A DNA stretch of 64,000 bases, taken from positions 42,523,994 to 42,587,993 of the forward strand of contig OZ026515.1 of assembly GCA_964019695.1 (NCBI GenBank). The letters are read 5' to 3'. Under the pieces are notes generated by a model. That model had not been told where the DNA came from and did not search any database. It worked only from the letters and a program-made list of their open reading frames with translations. A program made the translations under genes and the position numbers. Positions 59,540 to 64,000 of the stretch are shown here, in pieces; positions within the stretch are counted from its first letter, which is position 1; the number at the start of each line of letters is the position of its first letter. This DNA comes from Loripinus fragilis (Eukaryota > Mollusca > Bivalvia > Lucinida > Lucinidae).

Positions 59540-59590
59540 CTAAAACAGTTGAAGTTGATATGGATGATGGCGATAGACCACATACACCAG
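59540..59590 (+). CDS. Exon 13: short acidic linker
   Basis: Acceptor 'tgttgttttcaaatgacag', donor 'gtaatt'. It is 51 bp and phase 1-1, encoding 17 residues rich in Asp (VDMDDGDRPHTP) with no Cys. It fits exactly between the end of H2 (split codon gives Ala) and the start of H3 (split codon gives Gly). It is short and has no homologue in the window, so it rests on splice sites and phase alone. It may be alternatively spliced, since skipping it would keep the frame. Confidence 0.6.
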
Positions 59591-59659
59591 GTAATTTATC
59601 TTGTAATTTTTTTAGTGTTTTTGCACTTGATCAACAGAGCTCAGGATAAGGTAATATTT

Positions 59660-60412
59660 GGGCCTCGACGCGACAAAACCAGTCTCCTCAGCTACAGAGA
59701 CTAGCTAGAAAATTTAAATTTCTCTTGAAGCAAGTTTGAATATGATACTTTCCAAAAAGCGAATAACAAAGGCGCTGATCAGACTGTGCGCATGCGCAGG
59801 CTGGTCTGCGCCTTTGTTGGTCACAAACCCCCCAAAGACAGGTTTTCTCGTGTCCTGGCCAATTTTATGATTGTTCACACCTGCCACAAGGAGATACAGC
59901 CCGGTGCCCCTAAAATTTCTGGAGTGTGTTTGTAGAAAATTAATTTGTATGTTAAAAGGATTTTAATCTGCATTTAAATCATATATTTCCGACTGTAATT
60001 TTAAAAAAAATCTGTTCAGTTCTACCTTAGATAGACTTATTAGATTTTTTTCCCTTAGAGCCATGGAAAAAAAGAACATCCAGACTTGCAAGATTAGTAT
60101 CCCTTAGCCAAAAATATTATCTTTTTTTCTGGTACACAATTTACAAAAGTAATACTAGCAGATTCATCATATCATATGGGCCTCGACGGGAGAAAACCTG
60201 TCTTCGGGGGTTTGTGAACAACAAGGGTCAGACCAGCCTGCACATCCGTGCGGTCTGATTAGTGCCTTTATTATTCACATATGGGAAAGTATCATATCTA
60301 GACTTGCTACGGGCAAAATTTCAATATTCTAGCTAGTCTATGTAGCTGTGCAGGCTGGTTTGAATCTCACTTTGTCTGAAACCATGAAGACAGGTTTTGT
60401 TGCGATGAGGCC
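59660..60412. mobile_element. Two MITE family I copies in opposite orientation
   Basis: 59660-59860 and 60180-60412 share 'gggcctcgacg', 'agaaaacctgtcttcggggg' and the 'gcgcatgcgcaggctggtct' core region, one as the reverse of the other. From 59861 to 60179 nothing further is seen. Confidence 0.7.
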
Positions 60413-60714
60413 CATATCATAATCAGATTTTTGTTAATATTTATGTACTGCTTTGTGATTTGGTTCTTAAAGAATTTCCAAGTGAAATAATAATATGTAT
60501 TGAAATACCATCCATGAAAAAAAAAACCATCTCTGCATCGGCAAATTTGAATGTATATTGGATCAAAACTGGAATCAAATGCAGAAAAATTTGATCAAGC
60601 AGTCAAAATGAATTCACTTGGTCGAGTAGTGAAGGTTCAGGCAAGCCTGCGCATATGCACAGACTTTCACCAGCCTTTGCTGCTTAACTATTTATCTCCT
60701 AGTGTTGTTTACTG

Positions 60715-61150
60715 CTAACTTTTGCAAACAGTTTGGACCCAGAACAGGCCCAACAGAGTGTGGGGCCTGATCTGGATCCAAACTGTTTTACACTCTGATA
60801 GTATTCCTGAAAGAATTTTTGGAAAAAAGTTGATATTTAAAAAATTAGCAGAGGACAAAAAAAACGGGAAAAATTTCCCAGGCACACAAAGTATGGATGT
60901 ATTCAGAACTTGACACTCTGATCATATTCCTTAAAGAATTCTACGAAAAAGTTGACTTTGAAAAAAAAATCATCAACAGACGACAAAAAAGCGGGAAAAC
61001 TTTCCCAGGCACACAAATTATGGATGTACTCAAAACATGACACTCTGATCATATTCCTTAAAGAAGTCTACGAAAAAGTTAATTTTGAAAAAAAATTCAG
61101 CAGACGACAAAAAAGCAAGAAAATTTCTCAGGGGAATACACAACAGAACA
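60715..61150. repeat. Palindrome C plus three ~125-bp tandem units
   Basis: The palindrome 'caaacagtttggacccagaa' / 'gatctggatccaaactgttt' is followed by units starting 'acactctgat' at about 60790, 60913 and 61040. Each has 'gacgacaaaaaa' and 'cccaggcacacaaa'. The frames here are charged and low-complexity, not a gene. Confidence 0.75.
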
Positions 61151-61261
61151 AAAGTAATCTACTCAGAACAAAAGTAACATCTCTAGCCTCACTTGACATG
61201 TCAGCATGGGAGTGGATTGGAAGCTTCAGGGGATAGCGAGAACTAGAATCTCAGTCCAAGG

Positions 61262-61640
61262 GTATAAAACATTTTTCATGCTCAACTCAACTGAGCAAAA
61301 AATTTCAACTGCTTATAAAAACGAAAATGCTGAAAAATAAAGACTTTTCTTGCTTTCAAACTCTTAGATGTTTTTATTTATCCCCTCAGATGTTTTTATT
61401 TATCCCTGAGGTTTAGATTTTTTTTCATGCTCAACTCAACTGAGCACAAAAATTAAATTGCTCATAAAAACTAAAATGCTGAAAAATAAAGACTTTTCAT
61501 GCTTTCAAACTCGCAGATGATTTTATTTATCGTGCTAATAAATGTCAAAATGCCAACGATTGTTGGCATTTTGACATTTATGAGCATGATAAATTTCATT
61601 CTCAGTTGAGTTAAGCATGAAAAAAGCTTTATAGCCTCAT
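61262..61640. mobile_element. MITE E copy with duplicated left arm
   Basis: The left terminus 'catgctcaactcaactgagc' occurs twice (61280, 61429). The centre is 'gccaacgattgttggc' and the right end 'ctcagttgagttaagcatga'. It ends about 20 bp before exon 14. Confidence 0.8.
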
Positions 61641-61660
61641 GTACTGGGTTATTTTATCAG

Positions 61661-61778
61661 GCTATGGAGACGAAGCAGGTAATTGCTTTGACATGCTCAA
61701 GATTGGAGAGAAAGCCAGGGAATGCCATGATGAATATGAAGACTTTAAAATGGCCAGAGGAGTCATGGAGAAATGCGG
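61661..61778 (+). CDS. Exon 14: helical six-Cys module H3, N-terminal half
   Basis: Acceptor 'gggttattttatcag', donor 'gtaatt'. It is 118 bp, phase 1 in and phase 2 out, the same as exon 11. It encodes GYGDEAGNC, Cys 2 after x12 (ARECHDEYED) and Cys 3 after x16 (MEKC). It is highly charged and probably helical. A palindromic MITE (61262-61640) ends about 20 bp before the acceptor, so the branch-point region overlaps transposon sequence. Confidence 0.85.
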
Positions 61779-62129
61779 GTAATTATCCCTTACATTTGTT
61801 AACTCTGGGTATTTATAGCCCCGCTTTGGATTTTGGTTGTCTGTCATTCTGGTCGTCCATCAGTAATTCCATCATTTCATCGGTCATAATTCCATTTCTG
61901 CTCAATATCTTGAGAACAAATTATCAGAAATTCACCAAGTGTTATCTATGCATTCATACTAACAAGATCTAGTTTGTAACAGAGTTATGGCCCTTGATTG
62001 ATGTCAGAATTTGTTTCTGCTCAATATCTTTAGATTTTCCTGGTTAAATAGCTTTAGAACTTGGCCCTTTTCTTGCATGAAAAGCTCTGCAGTGGGGCTA
62101 TAGTTAGATTCTCTGACAGTTCTAGTTTT

Positions 62130-62350
62130 GCATGTTTTTTAGCTCACCTGATCCTAAGGCTCATTGGTGAGCTCATAGTATACCAGTGACACCAGCGTCC
62201 TTCTTTCGTCCATCAGTCCGTCAACATTTTCAAACATCTCTGAAATCACTGGGCCAATTAAACTCAAATTTCATATGTAGACTCCTTGGAATGCAGGAAC
62301 GAAAGTTTGTTCAAAAGGTTTTCGACAGGAATCGGACAAATAAGTTGATA
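62130..62350. repeat. CACCTGATCC repeat fragment
   Basis: Starts 'agctcacctgatcctaaggc' and includes 'gtccgtcaacattttcaaac' and 'ctcaaatttcatatgtagac', as at 42765-42880. Confidence 0.65.
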
Positions 62351-62659
62351 TTAATTTTCCAGTTACTGGGTTCTCTGGGTGATTTTTTTTACAACAGAGG
62401 CAGAAAATGCATATTTGACAACAATGTGATGTTGTTGGTCAGGAGTCTGGCTTTTTATGTTCTCTGTATCAAAGGAACGTTTGTGTGTGCGGGCACCTGC
62501 CTGCATGTGTGGGTCGGTGGATGCCTGGGTGTGTGTGATCAACTTTAATGTTGGTGAATAATCCATGCCAGGGGCATAGCGTTTCACATCTTGTTTTTTT
62601 CAGGCTTTATGGTTCAGATGAAATGACCAGTGATTTAGATCCAATACTGGTGGCCCCAT

Positions 62660-63133
62660 GGTTATCAAACTTTTTCATGCTCAACTCCACTGAGCATGAT
62701 ATTTCAACTGCTTGTAAAAGCTAAAATTCTGAAAACTAAAGGTTTGTTTTGCTTTAGACAATCTTATACTGTATTTATATACTGCAAATAATTCTTAAAA
62801 TGTCAACAACTGTTGGCATTTTGAAATTTATGAGCAGGATAAATTACATGTTCAGTTGTATTGAGCATGAATAAAGTTTTGTAACCTAAGCATTCTGTTT
62901 TAGACTGAATGAGATTTCTTATACAGTGAAACCGTCTTAAACAGCCACTCGAAAATAGACAAAACAAAGGTCTTAAAGCCATGTGGTTACTTAATACACA
63001 TATCAAAAGAACTGCAGAATGCTCCATGGGACCATTCTGCAATACTTTTAACCTACAGTAAGCGATTATCGGTCTTGAAAACCTATTTTTGTATGTTTTG
63101 AGTTGCCGCTTAAGACAGGCTTTATTGTACGTT
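62660..63133. mobile_element. MITE E copy followed by MITE F copy
   Basis: 62660-62890: ends 'catgctcaactccactgagc' / 'cagttgtattgagcatga', centre 'caacaactgttggc'. 62925-63133: 'cagtgaaaccgtcttaaac' / 'gacaggctttattgta', centre 'gcagaatgctcc' / 'accattctgc'. Confidence 0.75.
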
Positions 63134-63146
63134 GTTTTCAGACTGA

Positions 63147-63202
63147 ACCAGATTTCTTATACATTGTTTTCAGCACATTTAACAAGTTTGTTGAGTGTAT
63201 AA
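63147..63202 (+). repeat. Duplicate of exon 15 acceptor and exon start
   Basis: The stretch 'atttcttatacattgttttc' plus 'agcacatttaacaagtttgt' repeats at 63236-63291 with an 89-bp offset and few changes. The copy runs into a stop codon soon after, so it would not work as a full exon. Confidence 0.8.
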
Positions 63203-63262
63203 GACAGGTTTTACTGTACATTGTTTTCAGACTTGACCAGATTTCTTATACATTGTTTTCAG

Positions 63263-63432
63263 CGCATTTAACGAGTTTGTTGAGTGTATTGCTGATGAGT
63301 TGCTGACAGGAGACAACCGTGAAGAAATGGAAAGCTGTATGGGCAATTTACAGACGTTTTTCGAAAGGCATAGACAAAACCTTACGAGATCTTTTCCGGA
63401 ATTGGCTGAATTCAAAGTTTTTGAATGTTTGG
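63263..63432 (+). CDS. Exon 15: helical six-Cys module H3, C-terminal half
   Basis: Acceptor 'atacattgttttcag', donor 'gtaaga'. It is 170 bp, phase 2 in and phase 1 out. It reads AFNEFVECIADELL, Cys 5 after x16 (MESCMG) and Cys 6 after x29 (VFECL); QNLT is a possible N-glycosylation site. It is the last exon visible; the phase 1 donor shows that the gene continues beyond base 64000. A near copy of the acceptor plus the first ~30 bp of the exon lies 89 bp upstream (about 63147-63202). Confidence 0.87.
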
Positions 63433-63494
63433 GTAAGAGGATTTTATATTATTGTCAACTGGTATAGTGGTAATCACAACTGCATTAAATGACA

Positions 63495-63740
63495 AATGAG
63501 CCGCGACTGGAGATTTCCAACAATGTGGTATGTGTGACCAGCTAAGCCTCAGATCAGCCTGCACACATATGCAGTCTGATCAGAGCCTTTGCTAGTCGCT
63601 AGAATATTCTATGACTGTTCAGCTACTGCTGAGCATCACTTGGAGTTTCTAAGCCTAAAAGGAGGCTGCATCCACTCCTCTGAGTCTACACTTGTCAAAA
63701 CGCCACATTGTTGGAAATCACATGTCACGGCTCATTAATT
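63495..63740. mobile_element. Foldback MITE D copy
   Basis: Ends 'gagccgcgactggagatttc' and 'gaaatcacatgtcacggctc'. Core 'cagatcagcctgcacacata' / 'tctgatcagagcctttgcta'. Confidence 0.8.
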
Positions 63741-63845
63741 TATATCTTTATTAATTTTCAAAAAGTGCCAAGAATTTTGTGATTGCCACCATCCATTATA
63801 TGCTATCATTTCCTAAATAGCTTGACCTAATCCAATCAAATTTAG

Positions 63846-64000
63846 GAGCCGCTGTTGTGTAGTGGATAAACCACTCACATTGGAAACCAGGGGTTGCAAG
63901 CTTGATTCCCCGCTTCACCAGTCTGTCCAATGAGGCTTTAAGCAGTGGCCCCTGTCTCCATGTGACCTTAGCTGATGCTGGGATGTATAACATTAACACA
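63846..64000 (+). mobile_element. SINE-3 copy, cut by the window end
   Basis: Head 'ggagccgctgttgtgtagtg', B-box region 'gcaagcttgattccccgctt', body 'ggcccctgtctccatgtgac'. Same family as 46160-46332 in the opposite orientation. Confidence 0.78.

Noticed and set aside
60952..61236. 94-codon Lys-rich frame
   Set aside because: Translation of AT-rich ~125-bp tandem units; low complexity.
62186..62548. 120-codon forward frame
   Set aside because: Begins in a CACCTGATCC repeat and shows no recognisable domain, Cys pattern or exon homology.

Overview
This is eukaryotic, AT-rich and very repeat-dense DNA. It is most likely from a bivalve mollusc: tRNA-derived SINEs, many short palindromic MITEs, tandem units ending in runs such as 'gtccgtccgtcc', 'CACCTGAGCC' repeats, tetranucleotide arrays and long introns all fit. 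The species assignment is inference. There are no bacterial operons, rRNA genes, credible standalone tRNA genes or CRISPR arrays.

The window holds the middle part of one large plus-strand gene. I can support 15 consecutive short exons (51-191 bp) from 2141 to 63432. They join in one open frame of 2,076 nt (about 692 residues), every join is frame-compatible, and only about 3% of the window is coding. No start codon, signal peptide or stop codon is visible, so the gene runs off both ends. All introns are phase 1 except those that split one helical module, which are phase 2. The encoded protein looks like a secreted, disulfide-rich mosaic. Module order is: A-long (exon 1), A-short (2), WAP/EB-like six-Cys module (3), helical module H1 (4+5), linker plus VWC-N/pacifastin-like (6), A-long (7), A-short (8), VWC-N/pacifastin-like (9), WAP (10), H2 (11+12), acidic linker (13), H3 (14+15). 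Here 'A' is a six-cysteine module ending in CC that I do not recognise. 'H' is a roughly 85-105 residue six-cysteine, predicted helical module that I also do not recognise. The order A-long/A-short/(VWC)/WAP-like/H occurs twice, which points to duplication of a multi-exon block inside the gene.

The introns are built from mobile DNA. Intron 7 (15.8 kb) is mostly one 14.4 kb element (27616-41998) with inverted termini of about 450-600 bp and a perfect 6-bp target duplication. It carries tetranucleotide arrays next to its termini, a 1.3 kb mariner-type element and several diverged copies of an internal cassette, but no recognisable coding gene. Intron 6 contains a 2.85 kb, roughly 33-copy 86-bp minisatellite with block-level duplications. 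Other insertions include a decayed Tc1-like transposon, two Harbinger-like MITEs (TTA target duplications, one inside a SINE), a 2.86 kb and a 1.1 kb TA-flanked inverted-repeat element, three SINE families and at least nine foldback MITE families. Several MITEs end within 20-50 bp of splice acceptors. Two exons have partial duplicate copies just upstream (relic of exon 6 at 20775-20842; duplicated acceptor of exon 15 at about 63147-63202).
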